Assembly (NCBI RefSeq): GCF_932276165.1
Contig: NC_063991.1
Span: forward strand, 3,525,001 to 3,589,000
Source: Plutella xylostella
Taxonomy: Eukaryota > Arthropoda > Insecta > Lepidoptera > Plutellidae
Direction of reading: 5' to 3'
Length of the DNA: 64,000 bases
The position numbers were made by a program, and so were the translations under genes. A model generated the notes under the pieces. It had not been told where the DNA came from and ran no database searches. It saw only the letters and a program-made list of their open reading frames with translations. Below are positions 44,846-54,762 of this stretch, piece after piece (positions within the stretch are counted from its first letter, which is position 1; the number at the start of each line of letters is the position of its first letter).

Positions 44846-45217
44846 GAACTGTATACGATGGAAATGAAAGAATCAATCCACTGCAATTTTTAAAAAAGAC
44901 TGTGAGGGAAACGCAAACTTAGACAGGCATGTATGGCAGAAATATTTGGATAGATATTGGAACGAAAGAAAGAACGACAGTATGTATAAAAACATAAGAA
45001 TATAGTATGGAATTCTCTAATTAGCATTGTGGTTTCCGTATTGCGACGTATAAAACAAAATGTTTCATTTCACACTAATAACGTTTACAACATATAATAA
45101 ACCTTACCTATAACATCTATATTTTTATTTATAAGGTATAATACCCAATATGTATACTGTTCATTTTATGTAAAATTCATAAAATATACTATAATATGAC
45201 ATATATTATCTGTGCTG

Positions 45218-45498
45218 AATTACACAACACCGGCAAAACACCTAGCACCAAAATATAAACATAGGCGTGTGCGGTTAGGTGCACATGTTGGTCAGCTAAG
45301 CGTCTCCCTACATAGCGCCAATAATAATAACGCAGTCAAAACTCCTTGCACCAAAACCTAAACATAGAGCGTCTCCCCATGTAGCCCTGCTTCGCTTTTG
45401 CTGAACATGTGCACTTAACCGCTCCTCCTCGCTTTTCTCGTTATCGCACCTATCTTTAGGTTGTGGTGCTAGAGAGGTTTTGATGGTGTTGTGTAATT
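45218..45498. mobile_element. Short MITE with AATTACACAACACC ends
   Basis: Inverted ends AATTACACAACACC / GGTGTTGTGTAATT with further inner complementarity (CACCTAGCACC / GGTGCTAGAG). The interior contains a GAGGAGGAGC-type segment that resembles the core of the 9-bp-duplicating family. Confidence 0.75.
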
Positions 45499-45595
45499 TA
45501 ACACACATTATGTGATATGATAGAATATTTTATGAACTTTATGCTAAATCATAGTATATTTTAATTGGTATAATAAAATGAAATGTACATGTTGT

Positions 45596-46850
45596 CATCA
45601 TCAGCCTATAATCATCCAATGCTAGACATATGCCTCTCCCAAGGAGCGCCACAACACTCGGTCCTCGGTCTTCCGAATCCAGCCACTACCGGCTGGTAAC
45701 CTTAGTCCTCTGACGTATAACTTCTTTTCTGATACCATCCATTAGAGAAACCCCAAGCATAGCTCTCTCCATAGCACGCTGAGTGACTTTAAATCGTTGG
45801 ACCAGTCCACCATCAGTGTGTCCAGGTCTCTGCACCGGGTTCCCCTCATCTCGCCTAATCCTTATTATCCTAAACTCATTTCGCATAACTCGTAAGGTTT
45901 AAACTTTTTTGGTAGAATCATCACTTGGCATAAGACTCGTTTCGTCTAAAAGTCTTTTGGCACAAACTTGAAACATCTAAGTCTCGTTTGCTCAAATGGT
46001 TCGTATTGGTATAATCTTGTTTCTCCTAATATTATCTTACTATATTCAGTATGTTTTAAATGTACAAATTGTGGTATTTTTCTCCTACATTCCGAAAATC
46101 ACGATATTGAATGATCAAAATATCGAAAGTGAATGACCATTATAATTATTACAATCGCCATTAAACCCGATGGGATCGAAACCTAAAGGTAGGTGCGACG
46201 ACGAGCAAAGCGAGGAGGAGCATGTTAGGTGCACATGTTCGTCGAAAGCAAAGCGGAGCGCAGCGAAACGTTACCCACATAGCGGAAAATTCAATACCTA
46301 ATGCAAGGCACCAGTTTGCGCTATATAGGGAGACGCGTCGTCAAAGTTAAAGCCAAATGAATATTAGTAGTTTTTATAAGCTATGCCATAGTATTGTTAG
46401 CCTATTTGAGATTTGACCATACCGTTATTAGGCTAAATAAGATTATGCGAAATAACTTTTTACTAAACGAGATTTATGCCATACAATTTTCGGCGAAACG
46501 AGACTTTGACCAAACGTTACTATGCAATACGAGATTAGGCAAATAAATCTTAGGCCAAAAAAGGTAGAACCCTCTGCACCATATGTCATAACTGGCAGGG
46601 TGCAATGGTTGAAGACTGTTGGATGCGCCTTTCAGCCTCCTTGTCGAAGTTGCTTATGCCTAGCCGAATAGTCTGCCTCAGGTAGTCATATTATTGCACA
46701 ACTTCGATAGTTGTCTCACGAACGATCACCGGCTCCGGTTTTATGTGAACATTCTACATGACTTTAGTCTTGCCCAAGTTCATACGGAGGTCTACACTCA
46801 AGCAGCATTAAGGCCACTTAGCATCCAGATGAGTTCCTGCAGAGATGTAT
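45596..46850 (-). pseudogene. Degraded RTE-type LINE ORF2 fragment, antisense and split
   Basis: Read on the minus strand, 46830-46581 encodes RT-like motifs (LGKTKVM, EVVQ..YLRQTIRLG, FDKEAERRIQ) and 45827-45596 the C-terminal part, with frameshifts and stops, ending near a (GAT)n run. The MITE 45837-46571 interrupts it. Confidence 0.7.
45837..46571. mobile_element. 9-bp-duplicating MITE family, copy 2
   Basis: GGGTTCCCCTCATC...GGTAGAACC is flanked by CTCTGCACC (45828-45836, 46572-46580). Same layout as 27815-28575, with the same CGAAACGAGA motifs. The two independent sites agree on a 9-bp duplication. Confidence 0.85.
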
Positions 46851-47778
46851 GTTCTATTATATTCTATTCTACTATCTGTGGGAGGTGTAAGTACCTGCAC
46901 CTGGCTCTCTCGAATGGGACCTTTGTGCAATGTGCATATCCCCAAGGTCTAAGCTGCTGCCTTTCTAAGCTTGGACCATTTCATCCATTTCCCTCCACGC
47001 TGGTCCACAGCGAGTTGGTGGGTTCATTTATTTATTTATTTATTTAAATCCAACAGCGTTACAAGTTTTTATAAATATGTTTATAGCTAGTTATAATAAG
47101 GCCACTAATAGGATTTACATTTTAAACTGTAGTATACATTTAGGTCAGATACAGCTGTTTCTTTTAACACAAAATAAAAGATACAAACAAAAAATAAAAA
47201 TTAAAAAAAAAAAAATAAGTACAGACTCAAGCACAAGCATCAGCATACCATCAGCTTAGCACCCCGTCACAATTACATCACAACTTACGTCATAAACAGA
47301 AGCTGATTACTATAAATTAATAGGTGAATAGTTCACATTGTAACAAGGTAACACGCCACACCATAAGCTATTGCCAAAGACCGCACATAATTAATCAAAC
47401 TGAAAATTTAAGTTAAATTAAGATTAAGATGAGCAAAGTAATCGAAAAGATTTATTAAGCATGTACGTAATTGTACATAACTGTATGTTAAATTAATAAT
47501 TAATAAGCGACCCAATATCATGATACATATTAAACATAGGTAACTTAGAGCTTATTTGTTATAGAAGTAAGTAAGTAGGTGTAAAACTATTGAGATAAGA
47601 ATAATAAAGCGATTGTTTGGCGTAATTAAAAAATGAATCAATTTGATGTGGGTTATACAAATATTCATAAATATATCTATACATAAATATGAAGTACATA
47701 TATGTAGAAATACATAAATACTGATACATATATACACAATAATAATTGTAATAGGACATCTCAGCTCCGACAAAATTC

Positions 47779-50676
47779 TCACACATACTCATCTTCCTCA
47801 GCAAGCAATTTAATTATTAGACTTTTGAAAGTAGTTTTGGAACAGTTGAAAATGTCTATATTAGCAAACAGTTTGTTGTACGTTCGAGTTAACCTAGTCA
47901 GCACAGAGTTGGCCGCGTAGTTAGTGGAGCAAGACGGGACCTGGAACAGAGGCGTGTGTCGGGTGCGGCGACGCGGCGTGCAGTATGCCACACGACGCAC
48001 CAGGTCGGGGCTGTCCACCACGTTGCGAACTATGTCATACAGCAGACTCATGTCGAGAACTGTACGTCGTTGATTTAGAGTTAGTAGCCCATTTTGTCTA
48101 CATCCGTCGTTGTAAGATTTTACAGATTTCCTGAAGCGGTAATTCAAATGATTAACAAAGACCCGTTGAATGTGCTCAAGTCTGTTTTTATAAATTATGT
48201 ACTGGGGTGACCAAACGGGGCACGCATATTCAAGTAAGCTTCGCACATACGCGTAATATACTATTTTAATAGTGTGAGGATTACTGAACGGTTGGCATGT
48301 ACGCAGTACGAAGCCCAGATTTTTGAAAGCTTTAACAGCGATAGCGTCGATGTGCTGATCAAACAGTAGTTTACTGTCAAGCAAAACACCCAGGTCTCTT
48401 ACAACATCAACCCTCTTTATTGGTGTGTTGTTGAAATTATAAGAGTACTGAATAGGATTCCGTTTACGTGTAAAGCTTATACATTCGCACTTAGAGATAT
48501 TGACCGTTATGTTGTTGTTTTTATAATATGTGGACAATCTATCCAGATCAGACTGAATCAACGAGCAATCAAGTTCATTAGAAACCTTGAAAAATACTTT
48601 TTTGTCATCGGCATATAGAAGATGTTTGGAAAATTTAAAGCATTCTGTAATGTCATATATATATGCGCAATAGAAAAGTGGGCCTAAGTGGGAACCCTGT
48701 GGGACGCCGGTCGGTATGGTTATGTAGTCGGAACGGTAACCTCCCAGTACGACTGCCTGAGAGCGCTTCGTTAGATAGGATTTGATCCAGCGCAGCAAAT
48801 CACCGTGTATGCCCAGTCTTTCGAGCTTAGTGAGCAGGATGGTGTGGTCCACACGGTCGAAAGCTTTTTCGAAATCCGTGTAGACCACATCAACCTGCCC
48901 TCCACCATCCATATTAGTAAGAGTGTAATCAAGGAAAGATGACAAATTAGTAGTGGTAGAACGCTTACGCAGGAAACCGTGCTGTTTATCCGAGAGACTT
49001 TTACTAATAACTGGGTAAAGATGATTATATACCATTTTCTCAAATAATTTACCTAGTGTATTAAGTATAGAAATGCCTCTATAATGTTCTACCTTGATTT
49101 TAGTACCCTTCTTGTGCACTGGAACTATGAGAGCTATTTTCCATATAGCAGGGAATTTACCCTCTTTAAGTGATCGGTTAAAAACTAAAGTAATAGGATT
49201 CGAGATTGAGTCTGCACAATGCTTCCAAAAGAATGGAGGGATACCATCACTGCCGGCTCCTTTTTGGTCATTTAGATTTTTGAGGGTATCAGATATAGTA
49301 CTCATGGAGAATTGTAGACCGGAGAGGCAATCAGGGCTCAAGCTAACATCATGAGATGCGACATTACTAGAAGGCACGCCGAATACGCTTTGAAAAAAGT
49401 TATTAAATGCGTCACATATTTCTTTACCGTCTGTATACCTATTATCACCGTATGTGACAGACTTAGGGCAACTGGATACTCCTCTAAGCGACTTTACATA
49501 TGACCAAAAGGCTGCAGGTTTGTGTTTAATGGCGTTCTCCATTTTAGATGTGTAGGCTTTGAACAGCTGATTGTGGACTCGAGTCTGCCTTGCGCGTAGA
49601 AGGCTAAACTCGTCGTAATCTCTTGGATTATTATATCGTTTCCATTTTTTATGGGCTTTTCTTTTTTCATTAATAATTTTTAGAAGTGCTGGACTGTACC
49701 AAACGGGAAATTTATTTTTAAATGAATTGTTTCTGATAGGTATATATTCCTGTATACAATAATTAATATGCTCATAAAACCTACTAACGGCTTCATCCAA
49801 GTCGCAAGACAATAACTGATCAGACCAGTTGATTTCATTTAAATAATTATTTATGGAAGTATAGTTACCTTTGCGGAAATAAGGAGTTGCTTTAGCAGCT
49901 TCCTTAAGATATTTCAGGGATACGTCTTGTATCTGCGAAGTGAAAGCCGGGTGCGCTCGGTCTACCTTAATAAGTGGGGAGGTACAAACGTCAACTAGCT
50001 GAGGCAGGTTGGAAAAAGTTAAATCTAGCGTGTTGCCTGCGTGGTTGGTTAAGGTGTTATATTGAGACAGGCCTAAGAAACTCATTTCATCAATTAACTG
50101 TATAGCTGTTTGCTGTATTTCAACCGGGCCACGCTTAATACATAATGGTCCGTCAGGAAGCCAACGCAAGCAAGGTAGATTGAAGTCACCGAGTAAGACG
50201 AAGTTGTCATTGGGATGGGAATTTAGTAAGACGTTTGTAGAATCTAATAAGTTGTTAATGTTGTTGGGTAAAGTACGTGTTTCCGGTGGCATGTAAACCA
50301 CGCCAATATGTAGATTTTGTGAAGAACTGAGCGCTCGAGCCGGCACGGTCACCCACAGCATCTCCATGTCGGGGGCGGCGGGCGGCAGGCGCGCGGGCGC
50401 GGGGGGGGCGCTCGGTGCGGCCGCGAGCTCGCGCCGCGCGAGGATCACCACTCCGCCGCCCGTCGACTTGCCGCTGTTCACCAAGTCGCGGTCGGCCCGA
50501 AACACATCGTACCTATCATCGCACAGTTCACTGTCCAGGATCCCGCTATGCAGCCAGCTCTCAGTCAGTACTATTATATCATAGGAGTTACTAATTATGT
50601 TTAGACGAAGCTGTAGGCATTTAGATCTTAAGCTGCATACGTTTTGATAATACAGTGTTAAACCATTGTGAGTCAT
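47779..50676 (-). CDS. LINE-3 ORF2: endonuclease and reverse transcriptase
   Basis: 965 residues from the ATG at 50676. Endonuclease motifs LTESWL and LLGDFNLPCL in the first 200 residues; RT motifs GSDGIP, YTDFEKAFD, GVPQGSHLGP and the catalytic LYADD in the middle; then a thumb-like region with LEYACPVW. There is no RNase H. A Pro/Ala-rich GC-rich patch near residues 80-100 stands out from the AT-rich rest. The start overlaps the stop of an upstream open frame in ATGA. Intact. Confidence 0.88.
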   Translation of the reverse strand: MTHNGLTLYYQNVCSLRSKCLQLRLNIISNSYDIIVLTESWLHSGILDSELCDDRYDVFRADRDLVNSGKSTGGGVVILARRELAAAPSAPPAPARLPPAAPDMEMLWVTVPARALSSSQNLHIGVVYMPPETRTLPNNINNLLDSTNVLLNSHPNDNFVLLGDFNLPCLRWLPDGPLCIKRGPVEIQQTAIQLIDEMSFLGLSQYNTLTNHAGNTLDLTFSNLPQLVDVCTSPLIKVDRAHPAFTSQIQDVSLKYLKEAAKATPYFRKGNYTSINNYLNEINWSDQLLSCDLDEAVSRFYEHINYCIQEYIPIRNNSFKNKFPVWYSPALLKIINEKRKAHKKWKRYNNPRDYDEFSLLRARQTRVHNQLFKAYTSKMENAIKHKPAAFWSYVKSLRGVSSCPKSVTYGDNRYTDGKEICDAFNNFFQSVFGVPSSNVASHDVSLSPDCLSGLQFSMSTISDTLKNLNDQKGAGSDGIPPFFWKHCADSISNPITLVFNRSLKEGKFPAIWKIALIVPVHKKGTKIKVEHYRGISILNTLGKLFEKMVYNHLYPVISKSLSDKQHGFLRKRSTTTNLSSFLDYTLTNMDGGGQVDVVYTDFEKAFDRVDHTILLTKLERLGIHGDLLRWIKSYLTKRSQAVVLGGYRSDYITIPTGVPQGSHLGPLFYCAYIYDITECFKFSKHLLYADDKKVFFKVSNELDCSLIQSDLDRLSTYYKNNNITVNISKCECISFTRKRNPIQYSYNFNNTPIKRVDVVRDLGVLLDSKLLFDQHIDAIAVKAFKNLGFVLRTCQPFSNPHTIKIVYYAYVRSLLEYACPVWSPQYIIYKNRLEHIQRVFVNHLNYRFRKSVKSYNDGCRQNGLLTLNQRRTVLDMSLLYDIVRNVVDSPDLVRRVAYCTPRRRTRHTPLFQVPSCSTNYAANSVLTRLTRTYNKLFANIDIFNCSKTTFKSLIIKLLAEEDEYV

Positions 50677-51584
50677 AGTTTAGGAGTTATATTACACCAG
50701 AGCAAATCTGTTTGGGTATAGTTATATTCAGCATAAAAACACCTAAAGATTACTATCACTTCTAAAATGAGCAGTAGGTAAGAATTAATTAGGTTAGTGA
50801 AAATGTTCGCAGTGTCAGTGTCATAAAATATTTCGATGCAGCATACAAATAAACAAAAATAAAGAATCAACTTGTGTGTGCCTGGCGTGTTTATTTGATA
50901 ACATAGTAATACGTGCAATAGGTAACCAGTTATTATCTTGTAGTTACAAGTACCGGACAATTCTATATATCGATAAAGCATATTAAAAGGTAATAATAAC
51001 AATATAGTGGTAAGGATCGTCCTTTCATGTAAACAGCTAAAACGTACATAAAAGAGTAAATGAAGATAACTTAAACTAAAACCGTCATTGTAACAAAACA
51101 CGCTTGGTGAGTGTACCATAGTTAATTTATTGTGAGCTACATCACTTATTGCCACTAACAGAATAATAGGTACATAAATAACATCCATACTAAAATATTT
51201 TGTTAAATAAAATTGGAAGCAACGAATCAATGTCCACAGTAGGTGTTCCGCACATTGATAACGGAGGGTAGTTGTTGACGACGGACACTGGTCGCAGCCA
51301 AGTGAATAATGTTTTAAAAGCAGTTCAGCAAAAGAGGGTGCGATATATGTAGATGTTACGAGATTAAACTCAATATAGTAAATAGCGTAACCGTATGCAG
51401 GTTGATAAGATTTACTTTCAAACTGATAACAAGTAGGCATCTCCTTTAAGTAGATGTATACGAGTACATATGTGTAAGTTTTGTCAGAGTGAGGTGTCCT
51501 AAAGTAGTATGTTAAAATTTTGTGAACACAGTATATGTATGTATAAACTGAGTAATATGTTAGTATACGATAAATATTTGTCAA
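50673..51584 (-). other. Unusual open frame in the LINE-3 inter-ORF spacer
   Basis: A 303-codon stop-free frame (first ATG at about codon 49) lies between ORF1 and ORF2 and ends in the ATGA shared with ORF2. The translation is rich in Tyr, Ile, Leu, Cys and Thr with hydrophobic runs. I recognise no domain. It may be chance or a short membrane-type protein. Confidence 0.3.
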
Positions 51585-51821
51585 ACAAGTTAATAATAGG
51601 AAGTAATATGTTGAGATAATTTGATAAAAGATTGCAAGCTACTCGCACCCGTATGTCGCGTATGGGGAATAGATAAGATAGCACAGAGTTAAGAAGGTGT
51701 GTAGAATAGTTGACTACAATGTTATAATAAATACCTGAATCGATTTCCTTGCCCATTAATAAAGTTGAAATGTTAACATAAGTGAACAATAAACTGAAAT
51801 AGTTATATAGTACAATATGAT

Positions 51822-52814
51822 TTACTTTAACTTCTTTAAGTCCTCTTCGTCCCTGATAGTAATAGCAGGAGAAGTTTCGTTTTTTCTTACACGAATAATT
51901 CCGTTTTTTGCCCAAGCAAATTGGTACTTGATCTTTTTCGCGATTTCTTTGCATTGTTTAAGAAGAAGTTTGTTTGAATGTGTTAGTTGCTCGTTGATGA
52001 AGATCTGCTTAGGCTCACCGTGCATACCCAGGTCTTTGGTAGTAAAGTATTGATTACGTGACTTAGATATTATTGTGTCCTTCAAAAGACGTGAGCTTAG
52101 TCTAGCGATGACGACCCTGGGGCGACCTTGAACTTTAATTCTAGGTGTCACTCTATGCACATGAATGATATCGTTCGTCCCGATTTCAGCGCCAACTTTT
52201 GTGAGCAAGTCAATTGTAAGCTTCGGTAGGTTTTCTCCTGTATTCTCAGGGATACCGACTATTTCCAGATTAAGTAGGCGGTCTCTTTGATTGTTATCAT
52301 TGATTTCGAGCCTCATAAGCCTGTTCTGGTGCTTTAACTCTTGAAGTTCATCATTCATATTGGTAGTTTTCTTGACATCTTGAGACAATTCCACTATCTT
52401 TTTATCAAAAGTGTCAATTTGATCGCCATTAAATTGTACTGAGTGTTTTAGAGTGGTGACCTCCTTGGATAGTTCATGGTTTTTCGTAGTTAGCTCATAA
52501 ATCGACGATTTAATTGAAGAGAACTCACCACGAACACTGTTTAGATCGTTTTTTAACTCCATCGTTGTCTCAGTAAGTTTCGAGAGATCTCTTTGCAGCA
52601 CATCAGTGACGTTATTATTCAGTTCACCGAACTTAATTTCCAATTCCGTCTTCCAGCTGTTAAGGGAGTTCATTAGATCCTTCGAGAAATCTTTAAAAGC
52701 TTCAGAAAAATCATCTCCGTGCTTTCGTTTACGCAGGTTAGTGTTCTCCGGGTCAGCCAGCTTCTTCAACAGATCCGCTTCAGAGCAGCTGTGTTTTTTC
52801 GGAGAATGCATCAT
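51822..52814 (-). CDS. LINE-3 ORF1: coiled-coil RNA-binding protein
   Basis: 330 residues. Residues about 30-170 are a long heptad-rich region that should form a coiled coil. Next comes an RRM-like segment beginning NLEIVGIPE and a C-terminal domain ending in charged residues, the L1 ORF1p-like layout found in several CR1/L2-related LINEs. It should trimerise and coat the LINE RNA. Intact. Confidence 0.85.
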   Translation of the reverse strand: MMHSPKKHSCSEADLLKKLADPENTNLRKRKHGDDFSEAFKDFSKDLMNSLNSWKTELEIKFGELNNNVTDVLQRDLSKLTETTMELKNDLNSVRGEFSSIKSSIYELTTKNHELSKEVTTLKHSVQFNGDQIDTFDKKIVELSQDVKKTTNMNDELQELKHQNRLMRLEINDNNQRDRLLNLEIVGIPENTGENLPKLTIDLLTKVGAEIGTNDIIHVHRVTPRIKVQGRPRVVIARLSSRLLKDTIISKSRNQYFTTKDLGMHGEPKQIFINEQLTHSNKLLLKQCKEIAKKIKYQFAWAKNGIIRVRKNETSPAITIRDEEDLKKLK

Positions 52815-53432
52815 GTTGCCGATGTAGCGTATCTACGAGATTTATAGGTCTATGGTTGGAAGAAAAACGTATCACAAAGATCTCACGCGAGATTGCACTT
52901 TAGTTTGCACAGATTAAGACTCAAAACTGATTGAAGGTATTTTATAAAATTATTTTAAAGTTAATGAATTATTGACGAAGAAACAGCAACACGTCCGACC
53001 ACAACGATAGCGAGCGCTAAAAAAAAGGTTCACATATTACCTAGATGTGCTAAATCTATAGGTAGATATGCAGGGTTCTTCACGATGTTTTCCTTCACCG
53101 TAAGAGCGATGGTATACATTGTATTTAAATTCAAAGGAACACATTGGTACATGTCAGCGCCAGAATTCACACCCGCATTATTGGAGTGGGAAGCGGGCGC
53201 TTACCCGACTGAGCTACCTTCGGTCTTATTTATACATAACGTTCATTATAATTATGTTGTTATTGTTATTATTAATGTAATATTATATATTTCGTTTTTA
53301 TACATCGCGATACGCACCCGTTTTAACGCACTGCAAAAAGAGGTAATTTGACTAGTTCTGTAGGTAATGTCAGTGATCGCTATTACCTGTATTACAGGCA
53401 AAAGATATGTTACTTTGCCTAATCATACATAC

Positions 53433-53508
53433 CACGGCGATGAAAACATAAGTCACGGAAATGAATAACCTGGCCACGGAAATGAATAACATAACCACGG
53501 CAATGAAT
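53433..53508 (+). repeat. Right 21-bp-phased motif array
   Basis: CACGG(C/A)(A/G)ATGAA begins at 53433, 53454, 53475 and 53496, exactly 21 bp apart. More copies in both orientations lie at about 53527, 53550, 53570, 53590, 53768, 53956 and 54153. Confidence 0.92.
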
Positions 53509-54349
53509 ACAAATTATTTTACAAGACATGGCAATGAAATTTTTTTCATTGCCGTGGCTTTTTTTTCATTGCCATAGCAAATATTGGCCACGGAAGCCAC
53601 GGAAATGAAAGCATGGCGATGAAAATCAAGGCATTAAATATAAATAACTAAAAAAGTATTAACTATTCGAAGAAATAAACACTTTATAAGGTAAATATTT
53701 TCAAAAAGCTTTCTTTTGAATGCTTACTCTAGAAGACAAACTTAATTTTATAGAAGTTATATCTATCCACGGCAATGAAAGAAAAAATGTCCAGTCCCCA
53801 AAATTTTTACTGATTTTCACTATAGCGCAAAAACGCGGGCACCGATGTACCTCCTTCCACGTCGAGCAGTTAGGCGACACTTGTAAGAAACGATTAGCGC
53901 ACTGAGAGGGGCACCCAAGTTCATAGGTAAAACAATAGCCTTGATCACGTTTAGGACACGGCAATGAACAGAAGTTTTGGGACACATGAATTTTCACTTA
54001 CCGTTCGTTATATTCTTTATATATTTCAATAAATGTATTCCGTGACTATACTTTAACTATTAATGTATCAAATGAAACTAAGTTTAACTATCAATACTCA
54101 ATATTTTTTCATCAATGAAGAATAATACAAAACGTGGTAACGTGGGGACAGACACGGCAATGAAAGATTTGGGGGTTTAATATTTTTTTTTTTAAATATC
54201 CATTAATCCTATTAATAAAATATTTAGTGCTACACATAGATAACTATTTCACTTAACCGGAAAAAAATATTAGAAAATTATAACTTGGTTCTTTAGTACC
54301 GATTTCATTGATGCCACGCAATTTTTGGCCGCGGGAAATTCACCCCCAA

Positions 54350-54544
54350 CACCTTTTGGCGGAGTGTGTCCGAATTGAAGCTCATAGGGAGACTTTTCTA
54401 AGATACATTGGCCATTCAAGTACTGATGTAGGTGTGTACAATAGCATCCTAGCGATGCCATGGTCGGAGACAGCTAGGAGACTTTATAAAATTGTTAATA
54501 TATATCTAGACCTAAGAAATAATTTACCTTATACTACTGTTTAA
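54350..54544 (+). CDS. LINE-2 ORF2, detached C-terminus
   Basis: 65 codons including the stop that complete the knuckle begun at 44540 (His and last Cys) and the tail. It is in frame with 40997-44572 once the inserted transposon and one CCAA are removed. The LINE-2 3' UTR follows, with AATAAA at 54616. Confidence 0.85.
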   Translation, partial: HLLAECVRIEAHRETFLRYIGHSSTDVGVYNSILAMPWSETARRLYKIVNIYLDLRNNLPYTTV

Positions 54545-54762
54545 AATATTATGTTTATTTAGTGTGTAAAATTTAAATTTAAGTTACGATGAGGCTGACA
54601 TATTCTCATATGAGAATAAAGCCTCTATAAATAAACGAGATTTAAAAAAAAAAAAAAAAACCTCCTGATGCCCACGGTCCTTCTGTGAGTACTTAACGAG
54701 TATAGTTGTTACTGCCCAAGCTATAACATATTTTTTCTGGACTAAATGCCTCCGTCTTTGAA

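Larger units (their letters stand above)
47027..53026 (-). mobile_element. Complete 6.0 kb LINE (LINE-3) with coiled-coil ORF1
   Basis: Bounded by GGTTCA duplications (47021-47026, 53027-53032), exactly 6000 bp. On the minus strand: short 5' UTR, ORF1 (52814-51822), an 1145-bp spacer, ORF2 (50676-47779), 3' UTR and an AAAT-repeat tail. Domain content fits the CR1/L2/Daphne assemblage (no RNase H). Both frames are open, so the copy may be competent. Confidence 0.88.
46850..53230 (-). mobile_element. SINE family 2 with tRNA-like head, split by LINE-3
   Basis: On the minus strand the head (GTAGCTCAGT and a GGGTGTGAATTC B-box-like sequence) is at about 53225-53155 and the 3' part is at 47026-46850. 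The target duplication GGTTCA of LINE-3 lies in its middle. The 3' end (AATAGAATA) resembles the end of the LINE fragment at 23442-24165. Confidence 0.72.
44573..54345. mobile_element. Large DNA transposon with CCAA duplication and phased CACGGCAATGAA arrays
   Basis: Ends GGGTGGATTT / AAATTCACCC are short inverted repeats flanked by CCAA (44569-44572, 54346-54349). Removing the element rejoins LINE-2 ORF2 in frame, which fixes the boundaries. Both subterminal regions carry many copies of CACGGCAATGAA or one-base variants, in part at an exact 21-bp period. About half of the length is later insertions (RTE fragment, 9-bp-duplicating MITE, SINE, LINE-3). No transposase is recognised, so it is non-autonomous or has lost the gene. 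A 4-bp duplication occurs in several superfamilies (Sola, Chapaev, Academ-like, Ginger); I cannot assign it. Confidence 0.8.
39378..54658 (+). mobile_element. Full-length I-group LINE (LINE-2 of this window), split by a DNA transposon
   Basis: The 5' UTR begins at about 39378 (CAGTTCCGCTCGGGG at 39385), followed by ORF1, ORF2 and a 3' UTR ending in poly(A) at 54642-54658. AACC flanks it (39374-39377, 54659-54662). ORF2 is cut at 44572 by the CCAA-duplicating transposon and resumes at 54350. Apart from that, both frames are intact, so the LINE was young when hit. Confidence 0.85.

Noticed and set aside
51499..51954. 151-codon frame in the LINE-3 spacer
   Set aside because: It overlaps the ORF1 end and the better-placed 303-codon frame, and has no link to a neighbour.
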